Below, piece after piece: positions 53,249 to 61,347 of a stretch of 64,000 bases of DNA; within the stretch, counting starts at the first letter, position 1, and every line of letters begins with the position of its first letter. The position numbers and the translations under genes were made by a program. Under the pieces are notes generated by a model, which worked only from the letters and a program-made list of their open reading frames with translations, did no database searches and was not told the DNA's origin. Source of the stretch: Syntrophaceae bacterium UBA6087 (GTDB lineage Bacteria; Desulfobacterota; Desulfomonilia; UBA1062); NCBI GenBank assembly GCA_002448235.1, contig DIXF01000007.1, positions 1 through 64,000 on the forward strand, given 5' to 3'.

Positions 53249-53334
53249 ATGCAAGCACTATTTCTTTTTCATGCTTGCAAATAATATTTTTTCTGATAGA
53301 ATGCAAGCATTAATCAAAAAGGAGATGCTTGCAT
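53249..53334. promoter_or_regulatory. Four-copy ATGCAAGCAT motif array with promoter
   Basis: Between the divergent transposase and P63C genes a 10-base motif occurs four times in alternating orientation: ATGCAAGCAC (53249-53258), ATGCTTGCAA (53271-53280), ATGCAAGCAT (53301-53310) and ATGCTTGCAT (53325-53334). Copy 2 overlaps a -35-like TTGCAA and copy 3 overlaps a -10-like TAGAAT (53297-53302), 16 bases apart. Copy 4 lies between the ribosome site and the ATG of the P63C gene. This suggests operator sites for a regulator encoded on the element. Confidence 0.65.
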
Positions 53335-54343
53335 GGACGAGGAAGTAAGCGGAAAAGCAATCGGGGCAAGGGCAAGGGCAGAAAGTTTGTCACCAGAAGA
53401 AAGAAAAGAGATTGCGAGGAAAGCTGCACAAGCAAGGTGGGGGGTTAAGCCGCCACAGGCAACCCATAAGGGTAATTTTAAAGATGAGTTTGGAATTGAT
53501 GTTGAGTGCTATGTCCTTGATGATGAAAATAAAACAGCCGTCATTAGCCAGCGTGGAATGGGTGCTGCTCTTGGTTTTAGTCCTCAGGGAGGAGCTAGAC
53601 TTATAAGGTTTATTGAGGGAAAATCTATTGCCCCCTATCTTGGTCTCGAACTCAGGGGAAAATTAGAAAATCCTCTAGTTTTTCAATACGTTGATCTGGT
53701 CTCTGGAACACGAACAATTCATAAATTACATGGCTTCGATGTTACTCTGTTAATCGATGTATGTAAGGCGATAGTGGCGGCTGAAGCGGACGGTAAGTTA
53801 CATAGAAGCCAAGAGAAACTTGCCAAGCAAGCCCATATAATTCTGAATGCATCAGCAAAGGCTGGAATTAAAGGATTGGTATATGCTCTTACTGGTTATG
53901 ATGCAACCAAAGAAGAAGTCATAGCCGCATTCAAATTATATGTTCGCGAGGAGGCCAGGGAATATGAAAAAGAGTTTCCAGATAAACTTTACGAACAATG
54001 GTATAGGCTTTATAAGGTTCCAAGACCAGAGCGCAACAAACCCTGGAAATTTAAGCATCTCACGGTTAATCACGTATATGTTCCACTGGCAAATAGTAAC
54101 GGTAAAATACATGAACTAATCGTTGCACAAAAGGCAGCCAGTGGAGAGAGATGGAAGAAATTGCATCAGTTTTTAGCAGAAATAGGAGTTAAGGCATTAC
54201 GTACTCATTTGGGACAATTGCTTGGCATTGCACAGATATCAAAGAATCAGCAGGAGTATGAGAAATACATTACGAAGGTATTTGGGAGGCAACAAATACT
54301 GGACTTTGACGATCCTGATTCTACTTCTTCCACCGAGCCTTAG
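53333..54343 (+). CDS. P63C-domain protein (IS passenger)
   Basis: The 336-residue protein starts with a basic helix, SLSPEERKEIARKAAQARWG (~19-38). The rest matches the P63C domain (PF10546) of phage and mobile-element proteins: ISQRGMGAALGFSPQGGARL, KLHGFDVTLLIDVCKAIVAA and LYKVPRPERNKPW. Its biochemical role is unknown; relatives resemble phage regulator or antirepressor proteins. GGAG precedes the ATG. Its promoter and start region contain a repeated motif, consistent with self-regulation. The 3' end overlaps the convergent small gene by 23 bases. Confidence 0.82.
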   Translation: MDEEVSGKAIGARARAESLSPEERKEIARKAAQARWGVKPPQATHKGNFKDEFGIDVECYVLDDENKTAVISQRGMGAALGFSPQGGARLIRFIEGKSIAPYLGLELRGKLENPLVFQYVDLVSGTRTIHKLHGFDVTLLIDVCKAIVAAEADGKLHRSQEKLAKQAHIILNASAKAGIKGLVYALTGYDATKEEVIAAFKLYVREEAREYEKEFPDKLYEQWYRLYKVPRPERNKPWKFKHLTVNHVYVPLANSNGKIHELIVAQKAASGERWKKLHQFLAEIGVKALRTHLGQLLGIAQISKNQQEYEKYITKVFGRQQILDFDDPDSTSSTEP

Positions 54344-54560
54344 CAGCCTTCTCCGCTATCTCTTTGCGCCTTTCGGGGGATAACTTCTCCTTACGAGCCT
54401 TCCCGCCTTTCAATCCCCCAAGGCGACCAAGGGCAACAGCGGCAGGGTTCTTCTCTGGCTTATCGGGTTCTTTCTCCGGTTCTTCTCTAGTAGCGTCTTG
54501 AACGATCTGGAAGGCAAGTGTATTAATGTCTCTTGAGCGTTTCTTTTTCTTTTCGGTCAT
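54321..54560 (-). CDS. Small basic KGG/ARW-motif protein (IS passenger)
   Basis: The 79-residue protein has a Lys/Arg-rich start, ALGRLGGLKGGKARKEK in the middle and a C-terminal SPERRKEIAEKAAKARW. The latter segment is also present at the N-terminus of the P63C protein encoded on the opposite strand. Such short basic proteins are common but uncharacterised; DNA or RNA binding is likely from composition. The frame is open to 54596; Met at 54560 is preferred because relatives begin near here, but the ribosome site is weak. Confidence 0.65.
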   Translation of the reverse strand: MTEKKKKRSRDINTLAFQIVQDATREEPEKEPDKPEKNPAAVALGRLGGLKGGKARKEKLSPERRKEIAEKAAKARWKK

Positions 54561-54608
54561 ACCTGAGATGATAGCATGACCGCTCAAGGATATCAATCGG
54601 GAGATATT

Positions 54609-54634
54609 TCAAACTGACCCACTACCGGATTTTT
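54609..54634. repeat. Right inverted repeat and right target duplication
   Basis: TCAAACTGACCCACTACC (54609-54626) is the exact complement of the left terminal repeat, followed by the second GGATTTTT (54627-54634). Confidence 0.95.
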
Positions 54635-54823
54635 CCTTGCCTTTACATAGGTGGTCCTTATTGTTATCATATGTCGTCTATTACGGGATGTTTTCAAGGC
54701 CGTAGGTGAAGGAAAACAGCCTGCTGCCCGGCATTCGGCAGGGTCGAGCCGCCATGCGGATGAACGCTGCCCAATGCCGGATGTCTGCATACCGGAGAAC
54801 GGTATTCAAGAAAGGAGTGTACC

Positions 54824-55228
54824 ATGCAGGTTTATGGTTGCAAAAAATCACGTCCGTTTCCTCCGAGGTCGAATCCGGCAGTCGTATTCTTCCTTGCCCT
54901 GGCGTTCCTGATGGTTCAGGGGCATGCCTCATCCCTCTATGCACACCCGCCGAGCACTATGGCCCTTGCTTATGATGCGAAGTCGCAGTCTTTGTCGGTG
55001 GCGATCACCCACACAACGTCTTTCCCGTCAAAGCATTACATCGACACCGTGAGCATCGTACGGAACGGCCGGGACGTGAAAAGCGAGCAATACACGAGCC
55101 AGCCGTCGACCGACACCTTCACCCATGTAATCACCGTTCCGGCCTCACCGGGCGACGTGCTCACCATAAAGGCCGAGTGCAGTATTTTCGGGTCGAAAGA
55201 GGCCAGGATCACGATACCGGGGACTTAA
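54824..55228 (+). CDS. Secreted Ig-fold-like protein, desulfoferrodoxin/SoxZ-like
   Basis: The 134-residue protein has a hydrophobic export signal (AVVFFLALAFLMVQGHA). A compact beta-sandwich of about 85 residues follows, with ITHTTSFPSKHYIDTVSIVRNGRDV and VLTIKAECSIFGSKE. The pattern recalls the desulfoferrodoxin C-terminal/SoxZ-type fold, but the iron-ligand set is not complete, so no enzyme activity is assigned. AAAGGAG lies seven bases before the ATG. Likely periplasmic. Confidence 0.6.
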   Translation: MQVYGCKKSRPFPPRSNPAVVFFLALAFLMVQGHASSLYAHPPSTMALAYDAKSQSLSVAITHTTSFPSKHYIDTVSIVRNGRDVKSEQYTSQPSTDTFTHVITVPASPGDVLTIKAECSIFGSKEARITIPGT

Positions 55229-55314
55229 AGCGCCGGTCTGCCTGACGGGAGATCTTTTTCACCCCTGCCGTATCTAATCCTAGTAGAAAGGCTTGCCTTG
55301 AGAAAGAGCGGCGT

Positions 55315-57642
55315 ATGGAAAAGAGCATGAAAAAAAACGAGAAGCACAGCGACCACCTGAACCTCCTGTGCGATATCAGCGATCTGAACGATCTTTTGAT
55401 CAGCAGTTATACCGTTGACGATTTTCTCAAGCGTGCGGTCGAGATGGTGGCGCGCTACCTCGACGCGGACGTCTGCTCCATCTATCTCCATGACGAGCCC
55501 ACGGGCGAGCTCTATCTTGCGGCGACGACAGGGCTGAACCCTGCAGCCGTGGGAAACGTGAGGATGAAGGTGGGGGAAGGCATCGTGGGGCACTGCGTGG
55601 AAAGCCTGAAGCCGGTTTGCGAAGGCAGGGCGCTGCTCAACCCGCACTTTAAATACTTCGAGGACATCGACGAAGAGCGGTTCAAATCGTTTATGGTGGT
55701 GCCCATCCACAGAGGCGCCGTCAAGATCGGGGCTATCGTGGTTCAGCACGAGCGGCCCGACATCTTTGAAGAAACGGAGATCCTCGCCCTCCGCGCGGCA
55801 TCGTCCCAGCTTGCCTCATCCATCGAAAACGCCAGGCTCCTCATGGAGGTGAACCGCGGCAAGGGAATCATCCCGGCCGGCGGGGCCGGGCAGTCCGGCG
55901 ATCCGATCCGCGGGAAGGTCGCAAGCGAAGGCTATGCCTACGCCCCCGCAACCGCGTTCAGAAAACATGCCCATCTCAGCCTGTCGGGCCCGTTTCAAGA
56001 CGACGGTCTTACCCTGGATGATTTTCAAAAAGCCATCGATGCGACAGCGGAGCAGCTTCAGTCGCTGCAGACCGAGTTTGCCAAGCGTCTGCCGGAAAGC
56101 GCATCGCTGATCTTCACCACCCACTTCATGATGCTCAAGGACGAGAGCTTCGTGGGCAGGATGGCCGAGCTGATCGAACAGGGAACGCCGCCCATGAACG
56201 CCGTTTCGCAGATCTCGGGACGGTACACGTCTCTGTTCCTTTCCAGCTCCCATGAATATATCAGGGAGAAGTCCAACGACGTGGAAGACCTGACCATGCG
56301 CATCCTGCGCAACCTGAGAAAGAAGGACCATGCCGGGGCGGCATTCGGCAATAAACGCATCGTCATCGCCAGTCAGCTGTATCCTTCGGATATCCTCAAA
56401 CTCGCTGCCAACGACACCCAGGGAATCATCATGGCGGGCGGGGGCACAACCGCTCACATCTCGATCCTCTCCCGGTCCCTCCACCTCCCGCTCCTGATCG
56501 TCGACAGGCCCGAGCTCCTCAATCTGGAAGAAGATACCCCGGTGCTCATGGACGCCTACATCGGCAACATGTATATCAACCCGCCGGTGAGGGTGGTGAA
56601 GCAGTTTCATACCCGGGAGAGTACCCGCCATACGGCCAGGCAGAAGAGCAAAAAGCTGAAATCCGTTACCGGCACAAAGGACAAAGTCAGAGTCGGCCTG
56701 ATGGCAAACATCAACCTGCTCAGCGAGATCTCCCTGGCAAAGGAGCTCAAGGCCGAGGGTGTCGGACTCTACCGCTCCGAGTTCCCCTTCCTGATCCGCT
56801 CGGACTTTCCTTCGGAAACCGAACAGTATCTTGTGTATAAACGCCTCTTTGATGAAATGAAGGGGCGTACGGTGACGATCCGCACCTTGGATGTCGGCGG
56901 CGAGAAGGTCCTCTCCTATCTCGATACGCCTCCGGAGGCCAATCCCGAGCTCGGCTTGCGGTCCATCCGGTTCTCGCTGGACAACCGCGAAGTCTTCGAG
57001 ACCCAGATAAGGGCCATACTCAGGGCGGCTGCCGGGGCAAAAGACGCCCGGATCATGTTCCCCATGATCTCTTCCCTCGACGAATTCCTGGAGGCGAAGG
57101 CGATCGTCCTCGACTGCATCGAGGGGCTCTCTCGGGAAAGCCTTCCCTTTAACCCGAGGCCTTCCATAGGGATGATGGTGGAGCTGCCCTCGCTCCTTGA
57201 CATTATGGACGACCTGGCAGAGGTATCCGACTTCTTCGCCATCGGAACGAACGACTTCATCCAGTATATGCTTGCCGTCGACCGTTCGAACCAGCGGGTG
57301 GCAAGGTACTACGCCGCGCATCACCCTGCTGTCCTCCGGGCGCTGTCCCGGGTGGTTCGGGCAGCGAAGAAAAAGGACAAAGATATCTCTGTGTGCGGAG
57401 AGATGGCGCACGAAACCATCCATCTCCCGTTTCTTCTGGGGATAGGCATCCGCCGGCTCAGCGTGGACCCCCAGTTTCTGCCCGCTCTTCAGGAAGGCAT
57501 ATCCCGCATCAGTATCCCGGATGCCGAGAAATATGCGGAAGCCCTCCTTGCCCAGTCGAGCCTCAAGGGTATCCAGACCGTCATGGAAGACGGGAAGTGG
57601 ACAGAGCTCTTCAAGACGAAAAGACCCGCGGGCACTGAATAA
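55315..57642 (+). CDS. ptsP: GAF-containing PTS enzyme I (PtsP type)
   Basis: The 775-residue protein has an N-terminal GAF domain (~25-178), then the full enzyme I core. The swivelling domain has the phospho-His in GGGTTAHISIL (H381). The PEP-binding barrel has GLYRSEFPFL, IRTLDVGGEKVL, GLRSIRFSL, FAIGTNDFIQYMLAVDR and the acid/base Cys in VCGEMAH. It phosphorylates an HPr/NPr protein from PEP in the regulatory (Ntr-like) PTS. HPr and EIIA genes are not in the window. The first Met codons (55315, 55327) are alternative starts with weak ribosome sites. Confidence 0.93.
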   Translation: MEKSMKKNEKHSDHLNLLCDISDLNDLLISSYTVDDFLKRAVEMVARYLDADVCSIYLHDEPTGELYLAATTGLNPAAVGNVRMKVGEGIVGHCVESLKPVCEGRALLNPHFKYFEDIDEERFKSFMVVPIHRGAVKIGAIVVQHERPDIFEETEILALRAASSQLASSIENARLLMEVNRGKGIIPAGGAGQSGDPIRGKVASEGYAYAPATAFRKHAHLSLSGPFQDDGLTLDDFQKAIDATAEQLQSLQTEFAKRLPESASLIFTTHFMMLKDESFVGRMAELIEQGTPPMNAVSQISGRYTSLFLSSSHEYIREKSNDVEDLTMRILRNLRKKDHAGAAFGNKRIVIASQLYPSDILKLAANDTQGIIMAGGGTTAHISILSRSLHLPLLIVDRPELLNLEEDTPVLMDAYIGNMYINPPVRVVKQFHTRESTRHTARQKSKKLKSVTGTKDKVRVGLMANINLLSEISLAKELKAEGVGLYRSEFPFLIRSDFPSETEQYLVYKRLFDEMKGRTVTIRTLDVGGEKVLSYLDTPPEANPELGLRSIRFSLDNREVFETQIRAILRAAAGAKDARIMFPMISSLDEFLEAKAIVLDCIEGLSRESLPFNPRPSIGMMVELPSLLDIMDDLAEVSDFFAIGTNDFIQYMLAVDRSNQRVARYYAAHHPAVLRALSRVVRAAKKKDKDISVCGEMAHETIHLPFLLGIGIRRLSVDPQFLPALQEGISRISIPDAEKYAEALLAQSSLKGIQTVMEDGKWTELFKTKRPAGTE

Positions 57643-57712
57643 CGGGAAAGGGTCCCCTCCTGCCGGGATTCAAGGCTCCTGCCGTGAGGATATTCGGCAG
57701 TGTGTTCCGGAG

Positions 57713-57958
57713 TTAATACGCCTTCCCTTTTCCCGGTTTATCGATAGCGGTAATCCGGCTTAAGTTGATTTCGTCTTCGGTCCCGATCGAGAATTCTTCG
57801 TTATACTCACGTTCACGGTTCGCATAATTCTCCCTGTATGCGATTTCTTTTGCGGCATGAATATAATCGAAAGGTCCTGCGTAGATACTGTTTCTATATT
57901 GTATAAGTCCTTCGGGAGTGAGAACACTCGTCTTTTTTATTACATACCACTTACCCAT
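57713..57958 (-). CDS. Small protein of unknown function
   Basis: An 81-residue charged, soluble protein starting MGKWYVIKKTSVLTPEGL. AAAGAGG lies eight bases before the ATG. It has no recognised motif or membrane segment. It is supported by its start signal and plausible composition only. Confidence 0.5.
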   Translation of the reverse strand: MGKWYVIKKTSVLTPEGLIQYRNSIYAGPFDYIHAAKEIAYRENYANREREYNEEFSIGTEDEINLSRITAIDKPGKGKAY

Positions 57959-58224
57959 AGTTTACCTCTTTGTCGCAAGGCGCGTTTTAAGGATAACAAG
58001 ATTATATCAGTGAATATTCATTACTCAAATTCACATACTGCTATGTAGCGGTTGAATTTTCCGGCTGGATAATATTTATTTTACAATCTTTCCCTTATGT
58101 TACCTGCTTTCACCCGAGCGGACTCATGCATCCATCTCAGGGGCATGTTCATCATATATTATTACCGGCACAGAATATCCGGGCACGGAGTCTTGCCCCC
58201 GGATAGCGTGCAAAGGAGACACCG

Positions 58225-58740
58225 ATGGAACCATACAAAGAGCATAGAGAGCGACAAAGAAACAAGAGCAGGATCCCTTCCGACATTGAATGTATCACGG
58301 GGAAGACAGGGGGCCATTTCCATGCGGTCATCTATGATGCCAGCAGAGAGGGTTTGTATATCGAAACGGATCACGAGCTCTTCCAGGGTGAGCGTCTCCG
58401 CATCCACACGGAGCAACATGGACTGGAAGAGTTGACCGGCATTCATGAGATCGATGACGCCACCGGCATCGTCAAATGGTTGCGCATAATGGAAGAAGCC
58501 GGACACCGCCTGTTTGGTGCCGGGGTGATGTTTTCCTTTCAGGATTTCCTTGAAAGCTGTGAGGGAAAACGAACCATGACTGCCCCCTGCGACCTGTGCG
58601 GAGTTGAAGCAGGGGTGACGTGTTCCATGCATCATCTGGGCGTCTTATGGCTCTGCCCGAATTGTAATGAGCTGATGAACCATCTCCCGGATAAACTGGA
58701 TGATATCATGGAAGAGTTCCTCATCGGCAACGCCCTGTAG
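58225..58740 (+). CDS. PilZ-domain protein with C-terminal zinc ribbon
   Basis: The 171-residue protein begins with a PilZ-like c-di-GMP module: an N-terminal basic segment HRERQRNKSRIP in the RxxxR position and DASREGLYIET for D/NxSxxG. The C-terminal ~55 residues hold four Cys in CDLCG and CPNC, with intervening Cys and His (CSMHH), a zinc-ribbon or metal site. It would link c-di-GMP to an unknown partner. AAAGGAG precedes the ATG. The gene is monocistronic. Confidence 0.78.
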   Translation: MEPYKEHRERQRNKSRIPSDIECITGKTGGHFHAVIYDASREGLYIETDHELFQGERLRIHTEQHGLEELTGIHEIDDATGIVKWLRIMEEAGHRLFGAGVMFSFQDFLESCEGKRTMTAPCDLCGVEAGVTCSMHHLGVLWLCPNCNELMNHLPDKLDDIMEEFLIGNAL

Positions 58741-58815
58741 GATCGCCTTAAAATGCGGGAAATACCATCACGACAGGGACATGTTCCCTGCCGGGATGGG
58801 AGTATTTTACACCGG

Positions 58816-59418
58816 TTACCGCGAGTAGAACTCGACGATCAGCTGCTCGTTGATGTCTTTATCGATCTCGGAACGTTCAGGCTCGCGTAATATTTTCCCG
58901 CCCGCATCGCTACGCTCAAGCCACGGGGGTACCTGTACAGGATTCTGTGCCAAGGCCTGCAGATCGGGCATATCAAAGGCCTTCCGTCCGAAAGCGATCT
59001 CCTGCCCGGGATCTACGATATAGGAAGGGATATCCACCGTGTTGCCGCCGACAAGCACGTGCCCATGGGTAACGATCTGGCGTGCCTGCGGGCGCGTACG
59101 GGCAAACCCCAGCCGGTAAACGACATTGTCCAGTCTCCGCTCCAGGAGTTTCAGCAGGGCGGCGCCCGTCTGTTCTTTTTCCTTCTGAGCTTTCCGGAAG
59201 AATTCCAGGAACTGTTTCTCCCGCATGCCGTACATCCGTTTGACCTTCTGCTTTTCCCTCAGGTGCAGGGCATATTCACTCGGTTTGCGCCGGCTTTTCC
59301 GGCCGTGCATCCCGGGAGGCTGATCGAGCCTCTGCTTCAGGCCTTCTCCACCGGTACCGAACAGATCGACCCCTTCTCTTCTGGACAGCTTGTTTTTCGG
59401 TCCTCGATATCGTCCCAT
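58816..59418 (-). CDS. rpsD: 30S ribosomal protein S4
   Basis: The 200-residue protein is complete S4: MGRYRGPKNKLSRREG at the start and an S4 RNA-binding domain with LERRLDNVVYRLGFARTRPQ. It lacks the N-terminal zinc-binding cysteines (C-minus form). It stands alone, outside the alpha operon where rpsD usually follows rpsK, which suggests either relocation or a second copy. A CAGGGA/TCCCTG hairpin lies at 58774-58790 beyond its stop. Confidence 0.95.
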   Translation of the reverse strand: MGRYRGPKNKLSRREGVDLFGTGGEGLKQRLDQPPGMHGRKSRRKPSEYALHLREKQKVKRMYGMREKQFLEFFRKAQKEKEQTGAALLKLLERRLDNVVYRLGFARTRPQARQIVTHGHVLVGGNTVDIPSYIVDPGQEIAFGRKAFDMPDLQALAQNPVQVPPWLERSDAGGKILREPERSEIDKDINEQLIVEFYSR

Positions 59419-59548
59419 TGCTTTTTTCCTCTTGAATTAGAATAGGACGAGGCGGTCTCTGCTCAACTGATTGTCTGCGGAAATCAAACGGGCATATCGT
59501 CCGGGAAGGGAATGGTTCCCCGGCCGTATCATCTGTTGCCCGGTTTCT

Positions 59549-60118
59549 TTACTCGATTATCTTGAGGATCCTCGGCTCATTGCGGGGCGGTTTCCCGGGT
59601 ATGGCCCCGGGGTATCCGAGAATGATAGTGGCGATGATTCTCCGGTCGTCCGTGATGCCGAGCTCGTCGAGCAGCCCCTGGTCCTTGATGGAGGAGCCGA
59701 GATCGATCCAGCAGGTACCCAGCCCCCGCTCCGCCGCGGAGAACATCAGATATGCAGCAGCCAGGCTGCAGTCTGCAACAGCGGAATGCACATCTTTCGG
59801 CCCGGTGATATAAATAAGGCACGGCGCGTTATAGAAGACGTTGAAGCTCTCATCGCTCAGGATGGGCCGATACATTCTCAGGATCGGAGACCTGACGGCC
59901 TTCATGTCTGCCAGGAGATTCTTCTTGCTTTCATCCGAGAGGCGCCTGATCATCTTCTTGTCCGTCACCACGGAAAAGGCCCACGGCTGGCGGTTGCCCC
60001 CGCTGGGCGCCTCACAGGCGTCTGTGAGAAGCTCCCTGATCAGAGAGACCGGCACGCTCCTGTCTTCGTAGTCCCTGACAGCGCGTCTCTTTTCCATCAG
60101 CTCCTTGAACCCGGACAC
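59549..60118 (-). CDS. Nitroreductase-family flavoprotein
   Basis: The 189-residue protein has the nitroreductase FMN-binding features: KRRAVRDYEDRSVP near residue 10, APSGGNRQPWAF near 37 and ERGLGTCWID near 130. Such enzymes reduce nitro groups, quinones or related substrates with NAD(P)H. Length is typical of short subfamily members. The physiological substrate is unknown. It is not part of the mdh operon; about 236 bases separate it from the mdh stop. Confidence 0.88.
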   Translation of the reverse strand: MSGFKELMEKRRAVRDYEDRSVPVSLIRELLTDACEAPSGGNRQPWAFSVVTDKKMIRRLSDESKKNLLADMKAVRSPILRMYRPILSDESFNVFYNAPCLIYITGPKDVHSAVADCSLAAAYLMFSAAERGLGTCWIDLGSSIKDQGLLDELGITDDRRIIATIILGYPGAIPGKPPRNEPRILKIIE

Positions 60119-60354
60119 GGAATTCTCCCTTCCTTCTCAAATGACCGGACCGTTCCTTTATGCATCCTGCTGAAAGGCAGACAACAGGCAAAGGGCGACC
60201 CGCTCTTATTGCATCATACTCCTGCATATCGTCTTGCCACGAAACGCAAAAGATTTCACGCAGTATTTTCTCGATCTATGGCTGATTCTATTGAGCGATG
60301 ATATGTCACGAACAAGAGGGGGGGCAGTCCTGGGGGATCTGCAGGTGCAGAAGC

Positions 60355-61323
60355 TTACATAGGCTGAGCTGAAGCCTCTCTGGCGGTGTCCATTCTCCTG
60401 ATGTGGTCCACCAGAGCACGAACGGTGTCTGCCGATTTGTCGAACGCCTGCTGCTCTGTCCGGCTCAAGCCGATTTCCAGAATGTCTTCGACGCCTCCTT
60501 CTCCAAGCTTGACGGGAACGCCCATGAACAGCCCCCTGATCCCGTATTCGCCTTCCAGATAGACTGAGCAGGGAAGGATCTTCTTTTTGTCCTTTACTAT
60601 GGCCTCCACCATCTCCTTGACGGCGCAGGCAGGAGCAAAATAAGCACTGCCTGTCTTGAGCAGGTTCACGATCTCTGCGCCCCCTTTCCGCGTCCGGTCG
60701 ATCAGTGCTTCGATCTGTTCCCGGCTCAAGATCTCGGTCATCGGTATCCCCGCGACAGTCGTATACCGGGGCAGCGGGACCATGGAGTCGCCGTGGCCTC
60801 CCAGGACAAAGGCGGAGATGTTCTCGGTGGAGACATTGAGCTCCATACCGATGAACGTTGCAAAGCGTGATGAGTCAAGCACTCCGGCCATGCCGACGAT
60901 CCTGTTTCTCGGGAAGCCCGTGGTTTCGTAGGCGACATGGCACATGGCGTCCAGCGGGTTGGTGACCATGATCACGATCGCGTCCGGGGCAAGCTCGGCA
61001 ACCTTCTTCGATACGGCACGAACGATGGATGCGTTGATCTCCAGCAGGTCGTCGCGGCTCATGCCCGGTGTACGGGGAACGCCGGCCGAGATCACCACGA
61101 TCTCGGAGCCTCTCATGGCCGAGAATTCGCCGGTGTATCCGATGATCCGCCTGTGGTATTTTTCAATGGGCGCCGCTTCGGCAAGGTCCAGCGCCCTGCC
61201 CGCAGTCCTCCCCATGTGCACGCCTCCGATCAGAACGATGTCGCTCAAGTCCATCTCGGCAAGCCGCAGGGCGATTATCTGCCCGACGTTTCCCGACCCG
61301 ACCAGGGTTATCTTCTTTTTCAT
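60355..61323 (-). CDS. mdh: Malate dehydrogenase (LDH-like type)
   Basis: The 322-residue protein has GSGNVGQ at 9-15, substrate-binding Arg residues in GVPRTPGMSRDDLL, Asn in VTNPLDAM and the catalytic His in GGHGDSM. These define LDH-like malate dehydrogenase. Most relatives have an Asp at the end of beta-2 (DIVEG) for NAD+; here the segment reads LIGGVHMGR, with Gly in that place. Cofactor preference may therefore differ. It follows the acyl-CoA ligase gene by 24 bases as the last gene of a minus-strand operon. Confidence 0.9.
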   Translation of the reverse strand: MKKKITLVGSGNVGQIIALRLAEMDLSDIVLIGGVHMGRTAGRALDLAEAAPIEKYHRRIIGYTGEFSAMRGSEIVVISAGVPRTPGMSRDDLLEINASIVRAVSKKVAELAPDAIVIMVTNPLDAMCHVAYETTGFPRNRIVGMAGVLDSSRFATFIGMELNVSTENISAFVLGGHGDSMVPLPRYTTVAGIPMTEILSREQIEALIDRTRKGGAEIVNLLKTGSAYFAPACAVKEMVEAIVKDKKKILPCSVYLEGEYGIRGLFMGVPVKLGEGGVEDILEIGLSRTEQQAFDKSADTVRALVDHIRRMDTAREASAQPM

Positions 61324-61347
61324 CTCTTGCTCCCCCTTGAGGATTTT

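Larger units (their letters stand above)
51395..54626 (-). mobile_element. 3,232-bp IS1-like insertion element with passenger genes
   Basis: Bounded by perfect 18-base inverted repeats (51395-51412 and 54609-54626) and an 8-base direct duplication GGATTTTT on both sides, which defines the insertion exactly. Its ends resemble IS1 ends (GGTNATG...), and an 8-9 base duplication is typical of IS1. The DDE transposase (52391) is of the IS1-like type. Classical IS1 elements are about 0.8-1.2 kb with no cargo, whereas this one also carries a DUF3800 gene, a P63C gene, a small basic-protein gene and a repeated operator-like motif. Intact repeats and frames suggest recent insertion and possible activity. 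Confidence 0.92.

Noticed and set aside
55816..57423. A 535-codon minus-strand frame opposite ptsP
   Set aside because: Shadow of ptsP; His/Asp-rich translation typical of antisense frames.
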